Shown here: piece by piece, positions 1 through 8,742 of the stretch
How positions within the stretch are numbered: position 1 is the first letter of the stretch
Layout of the letters: the number at the start of each line of letters is the position of its first letter
NCBI RefSeq assembly: GCF_003337305.1
Contig: NZ_QPJO01000002.1
Span: 620,001 to 684,000, forward strand
Length of the DNA: 64,000 bases
Origin: Winogradskyella arenosi
GTDB lineage: Bacteria > Bacteroidota > Bacteroidia > Flavobacteriales > Flavobacteriaceae
Reading direction: 5' to 3'
Made by a program: the position numbers and the translations under genes
Notes under the pieces: generated by a model
What the model saw: the letters and a program-made list of their open reading frames with translations, nothing else
Told to the model about the DNA's origin: nothing
Databases searched by the model: none

Positions 1-833
1 TGAGTGCAGTTGGTGTAGATCGTGTAAAATTAAGACGCCAAATGACTGATATGGGGGATAACGTCGATTTATTACCAGCACAAGATCCAGACTATGCATG
101 GTTACGTTTTTTAACCACACCAGAATTAGAAGCCATGTCACCAGAAGGGTATATTGGTTATGAGTTGGTATCCGGAATGTTTACAACCAAAGTAGGTGCA
201 GACCGATCACAAACTCTCGAGCTTGGTACTGGTATGCCAATATTAGTTAGAGGTATGCTCATTGCAGAAGATGTTTTTGTCATATATGCAGCATCGCACC
301 AAGGGGGACACGCATTTAATGTACCATCGTATATGCATCAAAAAGATATTACCATTTTAAACGTGATTGGTAAAGGCGAACAACAATTTCATGTAGACTG
401 GCTAGAAAAAGCAAAACCAATTGTGCAAGAGTTTGAAGCAACCTTAAAAGCTAATTATGATGCCGCTGCAAAATCAACGATGGATGCTATAAAAATGCCA
501 AAAGCAGGAGCAATGAATAATAATGCATCATTAATAAGCTTTGCTAAACAAAATGTGTCTAAAACTATTGAAAAAGATGGTGCTAAACTTTTAAAATTGA
601 ACATAGAATCTAACGACTGGAGTGTTGTAAAAAACAAATATACAGGTCACATTTTGTACCGTTGGATAAAAGGAGCTTTTACAGAGAAAAATAAAAATAA
701 CGACTGCTATTTACAAGGCTTTTTAATTAAGCAATATTATAACGGTAGTGGTTATGGGAATTCCGAGTTTGGTGGAATTATACACGGACAAATGCCTTAC
801 GGACAAAAAATGAACTGTGAAAATGCCAATTAA
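1..833 (+). CDS. Hypothetical protein, 5' end cut by window edge
   Basis: The frame is open from the first complete codon (position 3) to the stop at 831-833, so the start lies at or before the window edge; the first two bases (tg) could even be the end of a start codon. The visible part is about 276 residues. I recognise no family in the N-terminal two thirds, which has no signal peptide or membrane segment in view. The last 75 or so residues (a conserved W..VK.K.TG..LY.W..GA stretch, then a Gly/Tyr-rich tail ending in a Cys near the C-terminus) align by eye with the C-terminus of the next gene at 867, so the two share a domain. The gap to that gene is 33 bp, suggesting co-transcription. Function unknown. 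Confidence 0.75.
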   Translation, partial: SAVGVDRVKLRRQMTDMGDNVDLLPAQDPDYAWLRFLTTPELEAMSPEGYIGYELVSGMFTTKVGADRSQTLELGTGMPILVRGMLIAEDVFVIYAASHQGGHAFNVPSYMHQKDITILNVIGKGEQQFHVDWLEKAKPIVQEFEATLKANYDAAAKSTMDAIKMPKAGAMNNNASLISFAKQNVSKTIEKDGAKLLKLNIESNDWSVVKNKYTGHILYRWIKGAFTEKNKNNDCYLQGFLIKQYYNGSGYGNSEFGGIIHGQMPYGQKMNCENAN

Positions 834-866
834 AACGATAAAGGAATAATTAATACATTTTAAAAA

Positions 867-1373
867 ATGAAAAAGCTATTTATATTTTTAACTATAATCT
901 TTATATGGGCAGCACAGCCTTCACATGCACAATTTTTTAAAAAAATAAAGGATAAATTAGATAAGCCTCTTATTAAACAGAAGGATAAAAAAATTAGTGA
1001 AGAAGAGTTAGAAAAAAGAAAAAATATTAAGCTGCCAGACGTTGGTACTTTAGATAAAGATGAAGCTTTAAAAGCCATTGCTGTTAAAGGTTTAGATTCG
1101 TATTACAGTAAGCATAGTATGAGTAATACGCATCAATATATTACATCGAATACTTGGTCTACTGTAAAACATAAAGATACGGGAGTGCCTTTATACCAAT
1201 GGGCTGTAGGAGCAGTTGTTCAGAAAAATTCAGATGGACAATGTATGCTATATGAGTTTATTTTAAGACGAGATTATACAGGTGGAGGGCAGTATGGAGA
1301 TTCCTATTTCAATGGTATAAATAGAGGCACAATTAAGGCGCCTTATGGTAATTATATAGCTTGCGTAGAATAA
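867..1373 (+). CDS. Small secreted hypothetical protein
   Basis: 168 residues. The N-terminus is a typical signal peptide (two Lys, a hydrophobic core with FLTIIFIWAA, cleavage likely after SHA at about residue 21). A Lys/Glu-rich segment follows (about 22-60), then a C-terminal domain (about 95-168) that matches the C-terminal domain of the preceding gene: SN.WS.VK.K.TG..LY.W, a Cys, then a Gly/Tyr-rich tail with a Cys near the end. The two conserved Cys could form a disulfide in the periplasm. The likely role is periplasmic or surface-exposed, but no function can be assigned. It lies 33 bp behind the upstream gene and is followed by a good terminator. Confidence 0.75.
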   Translation: MKKLFIFLTIIFIWAAQPSHAQFFKKIKDKLDKPLIKQKDKKISEEELEKRKNIKLPDVGTLDKDEALKAIAVKGLDSYYSKHSMSNTHQYITSNTWSTVKHKDTGVPLYQWAVGAVVQKNSDGQCMLYEFILRRDYTGGGQYGDSYFNGINRGTIKAPYGNYIACVE

Positions 1374-1402
1374 TATCTAAAAAATATTTGCTTTCATATT
1401 TT

Positions 1403-1435
1403 AAAAGAGTTTACGAAATGTAGGCTCTTTTTTTA
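1403..1435 (+). terminator. Rho-independent terminator after the 867 gene
   Basis: Arms AAAAGAGTTTAC (1403-1414) and GTAGGCTCTTTT (1420-1431) pair over 12 bp, including two G-U pairs, around a 5-nt loop and run into a T tract. It ends the two-gene unit 1-1373. Confidence 0.75.
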
Positions 1436-1534
1436 TTCAGAAAAAAATAATGGAGTTTCAGAAAAATACAACTTGGTAATCTAGGGAATAGCAATTGTTT
1501 TGTATTCCATTAATTTAAAAAATACTCAACTACA

Positions 1535-4500
1535 ATGAAAAAACAATTACTCTTATTTACAACCTGCTTGTGTTTAGGTTTGTTTTCGGCGATGGCCCAA
1601 AACGTAAACATTCCAGACGCTAATTTTAAAAGCTATTTATTAGCAGACGCAGCCATTAACACCAATAGTGATTCAGAAATTTCTGTGGAAGAAGCAGAAG
1701 CTTTTACAGGAACTATATCGGCAACAGGACTTGGAATTACAGATTTAACAGGAATTGAAGCCTTTGTAAATATTACCATATTAGAGGTATATTCAAATAG
1801 CCTAACCTCTTTAGACGTTAGTAATAACACTAATTTAACACGATTACATTGTGCAGATAACCAAATTACCCAATTAGATGTTAGTAACATTCCTACATTA
1901 AATCAAGTTCATTGTCAAAACAATCAGCTTGTAGAATTAAATTTAGCTAATGGCAACAATGCTTATTTTATATACATGAAATCTTATAATAACCCTAATC
2001 TTACTTGTATTCAAGTAGATGCAGGAACTGTGCCACCAGCTAACGTAGGCTTGTATGATGTGGGTTGGACTAGAGATCTAGAAACTAGAGTCGTAGAAGA
2101 TTGCAGTTCAAGTATTTCTTACGTAACTATACCAGATGCAAATTTTAAATCTTATTTAGTTAACAGTGCAGTTAACACAGATTATGATCAAGAAATATCT
2201 GTTGAAGAAGCACAGGCGGTTACAGGAGCATTAGATGTAAGTAGTTTGGCAATTACAGATTTAACAGGAATTGAAGCTTTTATTAATCTAACCGAATTAG
2301 ATTGTAGTGATAATACAATTACGGCTTTAGATGTGTCAACTATTACAGGTCTTACCAATTTAAATTGTAAAGAAAATAATATTAGCAATTTAAATGTGCA
2401 GTTGACTTCTTTAGTAACTTTAGATGCCGAAGACAATAGTTTAACGAGTTTAGATGTTTCAAATTTAGCGACCTTAACAACTTTAAATACGAGATCAAAT
2501 AATATTTCAAATTTAAATCTTCAAGGTGCAACTGGTCTTGAGGTTTTAAATTGTAGCGATAATAGCTTACCTACGTTAAATGTAAGTTTAAATACTAACC
2601 TTATTGATTTAAATTGTAGTGATAACAGTTTAACAAATGTAGATGTGACTAATTTAACAGCTTTAACAGATTTAAATATTAATGACAATGCCATCTCATC
2701 AATTATCCTTACCGCGAATTCAAATTTAAATACATTAACAGCAAGCGATAATAACTTAACGAGTATTGATGTTTCTAATAATACTTTATTAACTGAATTA
2801 ATTGTGGCAAGTAATAGCTTAACAAGTATAGATATTACTAATAACACAATGCTTACTGCTGTAGATTTTCAAGATAATTCAATCAGTAGCCTAGATATTA
2901 GCAATAACCCTAGTTTAACTAGAATTCACGCTGCTTTTAACCAATTTACAACTTTTGATATTAGCGCTTATCCTCAAATAAATCAATTGTTAATATATGA
3001 CAATCAGCTAACTAGCTTAAACGTAGCTAATGGTAATAACTCTAATTTTGTATATATGAAGGTATATAATAATCCTGATTTAACATGTGTACAAATAGAT
3101 TCAGGATATACACCAAACCAAGTAGGTGTGTATGATAATGGATGGACTAAAGATACAACCACAAACTATAGTGAAAATTGTATTCCTACAGTGTATTATG
3201 TTAATGCAAATGCCACAGGAAATAATGATGGAAGCTCTTGGACAGATGCTTTTACTAGCATTGAAGATGTATTAAATAATGCATTATTAAATGATGAAAT
3301 TTGGGTAACTAGTGGTGTTTATACGCCAGCAACAGCCGCTTCAGTATTAACATTAGATTTGGAAAACTTAAAAATATATGGTGGTTTTGATGGTACTGAG
3401 TTAACCTTAGCAGACCGAGATTTAACGAAGGTATTTACGGATAACGCTACTATTATTTCTGGAGATATTAATGGTGATGATATTGAAGGTGATTTCACAA
3501 CTAATAAAACCGATAATGCCACAACATTAGTAAGTCTTGAAGATGATAATGTCATTTTTGATGGTTTTGTACTTCAGAATGCGTATACCTCTGGGTCTAG
3601 TCCTGTTATCGCAACTAATACCAATGTTACCAATTTTACTTTGAAAAATATATGGATTTCAGAAAATTACAGTGCAGGATTACTATTAGATTGGAGAAAA
3701 TTTTCTGGAGACTTGGTGGTTGAGAATGTAGCAATAACCAACAATGCTAGTAATAATGGTGTTGTTTTGGTAGAACATAGCGCTATAAATTCTGATGCAT
3801 TAACATCTCATTGGTCAAATATTCTATTTACAGATAATACGTATAAATCAGATTTTGGTGCAATTTGGTTTAGAAGAAGTTCAGCTTCTAATGGTAACAG
3901 AAGTATAGTTCACTATTTAAATAATGCTACAATTGTAAATAACGTTAACAACCATGCTTCCGTTGAACACGTTATTAATGTAAGTGGAAGTGGATGGATT
4001 CGTCTTGAAACAAGAAATAGTATTTTTTGGCAAAATAAATATAATGGAAACCAATTCAGTACAGTAGATATTGAAAACAGTAAAACAAGTGAAGGTGATA
4101 GCCAAACCATTAATGTTTACAACGCTGTAGCGCAGGTTACATCAGCTGCAACTTCTGGGACTTATAACGCTTTAGATATTACGCAATTAGACCCATCAAC
4201 GGATAATTTAAATTTAGATAGTGATTATAAACCAACATCAGCTTCAAATTATATCATAGATCAAGGAGATAATACGTATTATGACACAGCAATTTTTGCA
4301 AGTTTTGATTTATTTGGGAACGATAGATTTTTCAATAGCACTATAGATTTAGGTGCTTATGAGTATAATTCTACCTTAGGATTTGAGGATGAAAATTCTA
4401 TTTCAAAATTGAAATTATACCCAAACCCTGCAAGTGACAGATTGTTTATTAGTACAAGAGCACAGATAGAACGTCTGGCTATTTTCAACATAAACGGTCA

Positions 4501-4624
4501 ATTAGTAAAGGAAACTAATTCGGTAGTAAATGGTGTTGATGTATCGCAATTACCAAGTGGTTTATATATGGTGCAGTTACAAACAAATACCAATACTGCA
4601 ACTCAAAAATTCCTTAAAAAATAA
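1535..4624 (+). CDS. Secreted LRR / beta-helix surface protein with T9SS sorting domain
   Basis: 1029 residues. A signal peptide (about 1-21, ending SAMAQ) is followed by leucine-rich repeats of roughly 20-21 residues with the pattern L..LDVSNNT.LT.L.C..N. They form two homologous modules: residues about 23-190 and about 196-550. Each module opens with IPDANFKSYL and an EISVEEA segment and closes with LANGNN or VANGNN, then YMK.YNNP.LTC and GWT. From about 553 a different region starts with YYVNANATGNNDGSSW, typical of secreted right-handed beta-helix proteins of Bacteroidota, running to about 940. The last 70 or so residues (LYPNPA..., ending TATQKFLKK) are a type A T9SS sorting domain, so the protein should cross the outer membrane by T9SS and be anchored or released. 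Adhesion or ligand binding is plausible but unproven. Confidence 0.9.
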   Translation: MKKQLLLFTTCLCLGLFSAMAQNVNIPDANFKSYLLADAAINTNSDSEISVEEAEAFTGTISATGLGITDLTGIEAFVNITILEVYSNSLTSLDVSNNTNLTRLHCADNQITQLDVSNIPTLNQVHCQNNQLVELNLANGNNAYFIYMKSYNNPNLTCIQVDAGTVPPANVGLYDVGWTRDLETRVVEDCSSSISYVTIPDANFKSYLVNSAVNTDYDQEISVEEAQAVTGALDVSSLAITDLTGIEAFINLTELDCSDNTITALDVSTITGLTNLNCKENNISNLNVQLTSLVTLDAEDNSLTSLDVSNLATLTTLNTRSNNISNLNLQGATGLEVLNCSDNSLPTLNVSLNTNLIDLNCSDNSLTNVDVTNLTALTDLNINDNAISSIILTANSNLNTLTASDNNLTSIDVSNNTLLTELIVASNSLTSIDITNNTMLTAVDFQDNSISSLDISNNPSLTRIHAAFNQFTTFDISAYPQINQLLIYDNQLTSLNVANGNNSNFVYMKVYNNPDLTCVQIDSGYTPNQVGVYDNGWTKDTTTNYSENCIPTVYYVNANATGNNDGSSWTDAFTSIEDVLNNALLNDEIWVTSGVYTPATAASVLTLDLENLKIYGGFDGTELTLADRDLTKVFTDNATIISGDINGDDIEGDFTTNKTDNATTLVSLEDDNVIFDGFVLQNAYTSGSSPVIATNTNVTNFTLKNIWISENYSAGLLLDWRKFSGDLVVENVAITNNASNNGVVLVEHSAINSDALTSHWSNILFTDNTYKSDFGAIWFRRSSASNGNRSIVHYLNNATIVNNVNNHASVEHVINVSGSGWIRLETRNSIFWQNKYNGNQFSTVDIENSKTSEGDSQTINVYNAVAQVTSAATSGTYNALDITQLDPSTDNLNLDSDYKPTSASNYIIDQGDNTYYDTAIFASFDLFGNDRFFNSTIDLGAYEYNSTLGFEDENSISKLKLYPNPASDRLFISTRAQIERLAIFNINGQLVKETNSVVNGVDVSQLPSGLYMVQLQTNTNTATQKFLKK

Positions 4625-4651
4625 GTCCATATTTTAATATTAATATGAAAT

Positions 4652-4680
4652 GGTCCATTGTAAAAAGTGGGCCTTTTCTA
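4652..4680 (+). terminator. Terminator after the LRR protein gene
   Basis: GGTCCATT (4652-4659) pairs with AGTGGGCC (4666-4673) over 8 bp with G-U pairs, loop GTAAAA, then TTTTCT. It lies just before the lipoprotein gene at 4701, so some read-through is possible. Confidence 0.6.
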
Positions 4681-4700
4681 ACTTTTTAAAATTCTAATAT

Positions 4701-5252
4701 ATGAAACATATAAAACGTTTTGCATTCGCAATCTTAGTTATTTTAAGTGTGTCTTGTTCATCCGATGATGATAATTCAGGCTCTCAAAACGAAAACAATA
4801 TTACAGTAGGGGCATCTGTTTATGAAATGAAAACAGCCATTGTAGAACCTGCTTCAATAGGTCAGTATGTATATTTAAGTGTAAGCAATAAAACTGAGGC
4901 AGAAATAACAGCTGCTATTAATGGGACGACAATCAATAATGTGGATTTGTTTTCGGCTCGAATTAATGCGTTGGATCTTACACCCAATAGAACTTACAAC
5001 TTATCAGAAATTTCAAGTTTAGAGTTTGTTGTTGATGGTGATTTTATTGATGCCGACTTTGAAAATGGCGTGAGTCAATTTTATTTAGGAGATGGAACTT
5101 CAGATTTAAGAGTCGTTGATGGTAGTATTACCGTTATAGATTACGCTGTAGAGGCTATTAATTTAACATTTACGTTTACACGAGCAGATGGAGTTGTAAT
5201 TTCCGGAGATTACAAAGGTTCATTTATTTATAGCAATAATAGTCTTGATTAA
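4701..5252 (+). CDS. Lipoprotein, function unknown
   Basis: 183 residues. The N-terminus is a lipoprotein signal peptide with lipobox LSVSC; the mature protein would begin C-S-S-D-D-D. Acidic residues directly after the lipid Cys resemble the lipoprotein export signal described in Bacteroidota for surface-exposed lipoproteins, so display on the outer leaflet is possible (inference). The rest reads as a beta-rich domain with alternating hydrophobic residues and no catalytic motif I can name. It follows the LRR protein by 76 bp across a terminator-like hairpin and is closed by the strong terminator at 5271-5300. Confidence 0.8.
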   Translation: MKHIKRFAFAILVILSVSCSSDDDNSGSQNENNITVGASVYEMKTAIVEPASIGQYVYLSVSNKTEAEITAAINGTTINNVDLFSARINALDLTPNRTYNLSEISSLEFVVDGDFIDADFENGVSQFYLGDGTSDLRVVDGSITVIDYAVEAINLTFTFTRADGVVISGDYKGSFIYSNNSLD

Positions 5253-5270
5253 CAGTGGTTAGACTAAATA

Positions 5271-5300
5271 AAAAAGCTCACTAAATTAGTGAGCTTTTTT
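5271..5300. terminator. Bidirectional terminator between lipoprotein gene and dnaN
   Basis: AAAAAGCTCACTAA (5271-5284) and TTAGTGAGCTTTTTT form a near-perfect hairpin with A and T tracts on both sides. It can serve the plus-strand lipoprotein gene and the minus-strand dnaN gene, whose stop is 30 bp away. Confidence 0.9.
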
Positions 5301-5329
5301 ATGATTAAATATAAGGCGTAGTTGAAATA

Positions 5330-6448
5330 CTAGCTATTTAGCATTACTGGCATGACCAACATAGTAACTTGTTCTCCTTCATCTAAACCATCAATAGGCG
5401 TTAAGATTCCGGCACGGTTTGGTAAGCTCATTTCTAACTGAACGTTATCAGAGTTTAAGTTATTAATCATTTCCGTTAAGAAACGTGAGTTAAACCCAAT
5501 TTGCATATCATCACCTTGGTAGTCACAACTTAAACGCTCTTCAGCTTTATTAGAGTAATCAATATCTTCAGCAGAAATATTTAATTCTGCACCTGCAATT
5601 TTAAGTCTAATTTGGTGTGTTGTTTTGTTAGAGAAAATACTAACACGACGTACAGAATTTAAAAACTGTGTACGGTCTATAACTAATTTATTAGGGTTCT
5701 CTTTTGGGATTACCGCTTCGTAGTTAGGGTATTTTCCATCAATTAAACGACAGATTAGTACTGAATTTTCAAAGGTAAATTTTGCATTAGAGTCGTTATA
5801 CTCTACAAGCACGTCATCATCACTTCCTGCTAAAATTCCTTTTAAAAGGTTTAAAGGTTTTTTAGGCATAATAAATTCAGCTGATTCTGTAGCCGTTACA
5901 TCAGCACGTGTATATTTTACTAATTTGTGAGCGTCTGTAGCCACAAACGTTAAGCTATCTTGCGAAAACTGAAAGAATACACCACTCATTACAGGTCTTA
6001 AGTCGTCATTACCAGCAGCAAAAATAGTTTTACTAATTGCTGTGGCTAAAATATCGCCCATAATTGTTGTTGTACTCGCATCTTCTATAGAAACCGCATT
6101 TGGAAACTCTGCACCATCAGCATAAGCTAGGGCATACTTACCATGGTTAGAACTGATTTCCACCGTATTATTGTCTTCAACAACAAAGGTTAAAGGTTGT
6201 TCTGGAAACGTCTTTAAGGTATCTAATAGTAATCTAGCTGGTAAAGCAATACTACCTTCAGAATCACTTTCAACATCAATTGTTGCAGACATTGTAGTTT
6301 CTAAATCACTAGCCGAAATCGTTAGTTTTGATTGGCTCAGTTCAAATAAGAAGTTATCTAAAATTGGTAGTGTATTACTGTTATTAATAACACCTCCTAA
6401 TACTTGAAGCTGTTTTAATAAATAGGTACTTGAAACAATAAATTTCAT
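5330..6448 (-). CDS. dnaN: DNA polymerase III subunit beta (sliding clamp)
   Basis: 372 residues, the usual length for the bacterial beta clamp. It forms a ring dimer that tethers DNA polymerase III to DNA and recruits other clamp-binding proteins. The protein reads as the family's three repeated domains (about 1-120, 121-245, 246-372): N-terminal MKFIVSSTYLLKQLQVLGGVI, a central stretch ending in the conserved LI.GKYPNYEAVIP motif, and a C-terminal P.DG.DEGEQVTMLVMPVMLN tail. It lies downstream of gldG (129 bp gap) on the same strand and not beside dnaA, so this is not evidence for a replication origin. Termination is shared at 5271-5300. Confidence 0.97.
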   Translation of the reverse strand: MKFIVSSTYLLKQLQVLGGVINNSNTLPILDNFLFELSQSKLTISASDLETTMSATIDVESDSEGSIALPARLLLDTLKTFPEQPLTFVVEDNNTVEISSNHGKYALAYADGAEFPNAVSIEDASTTTIMGDILATAISKTIFAAGNDDLRPVMSGVFFQFSQDSLTFVATDAHKLVKYTRADVTATESAEFIMPKKPLNLLKGILAGSDDDVLVEYNDSNAKFTFENSVLICRLIDGKYPNYEAVIPKENPNKLVIDRTQFLNSVRRVSIFSNKTTHQIRLKIAGAELNISAEDIDYSNKAEERLSCDYQGDDMQIGFNSRFLTEMINNLNSDNVQLEMSLPNRAGILTPIDGLDEGEQVTMLVMPVMLNS

Positions 6449-6577
6449 GCTGAATAGATGTGTTTTATACTTTTAATTGGTCTTACAAATATATCTCAAT
6501 AGAAGGGTTTTATAAAACAAACTTATTAACAAAATAGGTCGCTTTATATGGTTTTATCACCAAACTATTGCGGTCTA

Positions 6578-8248
6578 TTACGCAGTGTATTTACGTTTTC
6601 GTAAATAATTAAAGAGAAAGCCAAACAGCCCTAAAACAATGAGAGGCAAAGCGATATTAATAAATTGCCATTTCGATTTTTCTTCTTTTATTTTGTCTGC
6701 ATCTAAAAAGGCAACGTTAATTTCTTTAGATCTTATGTTTATAAGTCCAGAATCGTCTAAAAGGTAATTCACCGTATTTAGCAGAAATTCTTTGTTTCCG
6801 AATGATTTTCCGGTGAGCTGATCGAAACCTAATTGTTGAGGTCGGTTTCTTAAAACTTCATTTTTTACAACATCACCATCAGAAATAACCACCATTTTAG
6901 TGGCATTACTTTGAGTTTTAAAATCCTTGACCTTAAAGGGTAACACCCGTTGGTTGTACACCGATGTAAATTCGCCTTCTAAGAGTACAGCTAAATTTTG
7001 AGGACCTTGATTATAACTGGCCTCATCTGGAGATTGCGTTACGGCATCTAATGAAATAGTTGTTGGGGCACCTTCTAATTTCGATTTTGGTGAGCTTTGT
7101 AATAAAATCGATTTTTTAATACTGTTTTTTAAAGTGTCAATAGGACTTGCAAAATCAAACTTAACCAAGTTTAAATTTTTAGTAATGGCATGGTTAGGGT
7201 TAGACGCGGCTAATGGCGAATATTGCCATTGTATAGGTTGCATCTGCGCCTGACTTCCTTCGCCAATAGACAGCATAATAGGTGCCGAGTAAAGATCCTT
7301 GACTAAGGTAGGATTGACTCTTACTCCATATTGAAAGAAAAAATCATTGAGGTGAAGATCTCGCATAATAGAAACTCCACGTCCTGCCGCATTATAAAGA
7401 CTGTCTTTGTCCATAGCCACGGCTTCCGTTAACCATAAACTTTTACCACCATTCATGGTGTATTGGTCTAAAACTAATTTTTCATTTTCAGAAAAAGGAA
7501 CACTAGGTTTTGCCACAACAATTAAGTCGTAATCTTTTAATTTATCTAAAGTCCCTTGTGGGTTATTGGCCACACTATCTAAAGTAAATGGTGCTAAATT
7601 GTAATAAGGTTTTACAGTGGTTAGAAAATCTGCCATATAAATATCGTCTAACTCACCATTCCCTTTTAAAATGGCAATTTTCTTAGATTTAGCATTTACC
7701 AATTTATTAAAGCCATCAGCAAAAGCGTATTCTAAAGCTTGTACGGAATTATTAATTTGTTCTTGTAAGCCCTGAGTAATACTACGTTTTAAAAGTGGAA
7801 TTTTTACCGTTTCTCCTTTGTAGCTTGCAAATGCCCAAGGGAAAATAATATCTTGGGTTACTTTTCCGGTGCTATTGTCTGTGTTGATATAGGGCTCTAA
7901 TCCTGATTTGGTAAGTTCTTCAATATTGCGCTCACGGGTTGTTTCATCTTCAATAGGATTAATATAGTTTATGAAAATTTGATCGGTTTGAAGCTGAAAC
8001 TCCTCTATAATTTGTCTTACTTCGGTTTGAAGCAATCTAAATTCCGAAGGAAAGTCACCTTCTAAAAACACATCAATAATTAAAGGCGAATCTAAATCTG
8101 AAATGAGTGTTTTTGAATTTTCAGATAAGGTATAGCGTTGGTCTTTAGTTAAATCGAAACGTTTAAATACCGTGCTAGAGAGTAGGTTAACAAGAACTAA
8201 TCCAACAAGTATGGCTAAAATATATAGGCTGGTTTTATTTTTTTTCAT
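6578..8248 (-). CDS. gldG: Gliding motility-associated ABC transporter auxiliary protein GldG
   Basis: GldG works with GldF and the ATPase GldA as an ABC-type complex needed for gliding in some flavobacteria. The protein has an N-terminal membrane anchor (SLYILAILVGLVLVNLLSS), a long periplasmic ABC_transp_aux region with the family phrases KDQRYTLSENSKTLI and INYINPIEDE, and one C-terminal membrane helix followed by a basic tail (NYLRKRKYTA). I chose the ATG at 8248 (556 residues, start MKKNKTS) over an in-frame ATG 15 bp upstream because a lysine-rich start directly before the anchor is normal; either start overlaps the upstream gene's 3' end (by 14 bp with this choice), indicating translational coupling. 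gldA is not in the window. Confidence 0.93.
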   Translation of the reverse strand: MKKNKTSLYILAILVGLVLVNLLSSTVFKRFDLTKDQRYTLSENSKTLISDLDSPLIIDVFLEGDFPSEFRLLQTEVRQIIEEFQLQTDQIFINYINPIEDETTRERNIEELTKSGLEPYINTDNSTGKVTQDIIFPWAFASYKGETVKIPLLKRSITQGLQEQINNSVQALEYAFADGFNKLVNAKSKKIAILKGNGELDDIYMADFLTTVKPYYNLAPFTLDSVANNPQGTLDKLKDYDLIVVAKPSVPFSENEKLVLDQYTMNGGKSLWLTEAVAMDKDSLYNAAGRGVSIMRDLHLNDFFFQYGVRVNPTLVKDLYSAPIMLSIGEGSQAQMQPIQWQYSPLAASNPNHAITKNLNLVKFDFASPIDTLKNSIKKSILLQSSPKSKLEGAPTTISLDAVTQSPDEASYNQGPQNLAVLLEGEFTSVYNQRVLPFKVKDFKTQSNATKMVVISDGDVVKNEVLRNRPQQLGFDQLTGKSFGNKEFLLNTVNYLLDDSGLINIRSKEINVAFLDADKIKEEKSKWQFINIALPLIVLGLFGFLFNYLRKRKYTA

Positions 8249-8741
8249 CGTCTTGCTTCTCAAAGGTTATTAGCTCTTGGTAAGGTTTAAGGGCTACGAC
8301 TTTTTCGTCTTTAAAGGTGATTTCTACGCATTCTTTGTGCTCCGTAAAGGCACCAGGTTCTATGCCTAAACCGTAATTCCATTTATTGGTGTTATGGGCT
8401 TTGGCGGCATCATCCCAGGTTAACCATTCTTCTGGGCCTAAAAGGGCTTTTACTTTTTCTTTTGAAAGGCCAATTAAGGTGTCTGAAGTAATGGTGTTAT
8501 CAATCATCTCGTAACGCAGATTAGGATCTTCAATCCAAGCGGTACTATTAAAATACTTCTGATGATGGTGATTGCTTAAAATATTAATAAACGGATAGAA
8601 TACAAAGAAATAGGCAAATGGTGTTAATACCAAACTGATGAGTATGGTTAACCATTTTCGCTTATCTACAGTGTTTAAAAATAGAAATAAGAGTACAAAA
8701 ACAATTATTAAAAAGACGACAAATAAAGGTGTGATAATCAT
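8235..8741 (-). CDS. Small membrane protein between gldF and gldG
   Basis: 168 residues from the ATG at 8741, which lies 1 bp after the gldF stop; an ATG at 8792 inside gldF is less likely. Two membrane helices occupy about residues 1-60 (MIITPLFVVFLIIVFVLL, then LTILISLVLTPFAYFFVF). The rest is a soluble domain with IGLSKEKVKALLG, which resembles the first helix motif of BamE/SmpA-like folds (weak, by eye), and a beta-rich end. It is coupled to both neighbours, one base from gldF and 14 bp into gldG, so it is probably made together with the GldFG complex. Function unknown; an accessory subunit is an inference from position only. Confidence 0.85.
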   Translation of the reverse strand: MIITPLFVVFLIIVFVLLFLFLNTVDKRKWLTILISLVLTPFAYFFVFYPFINILSNHHHQKYFNSTAWIEDPNLRYEMIDNTITSDTLIGLSKEKVKALLGPEEWLTWDDAAKAHNTNKWNYGLGIEPGAFTEHKECVEITFKDEKVVALKPYQELITFEKQDDEKK

Positions 8742-8742
8742 T

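Noticed and set aside
1633-4110. Many minus-strand ORFs of 60-108 residues over the LRR gene
   Set aside because: They are shadow frames of a repetitive coding region with biased codons, full of V/L/S, and have no start context.
5330-6448. dnaN as sign of a replication origin
   Set aside because: No dnaA, gyrB or recF nearby, and the gene sits behind gldG, as usual in this group; no DnaA-box cluster was seen.
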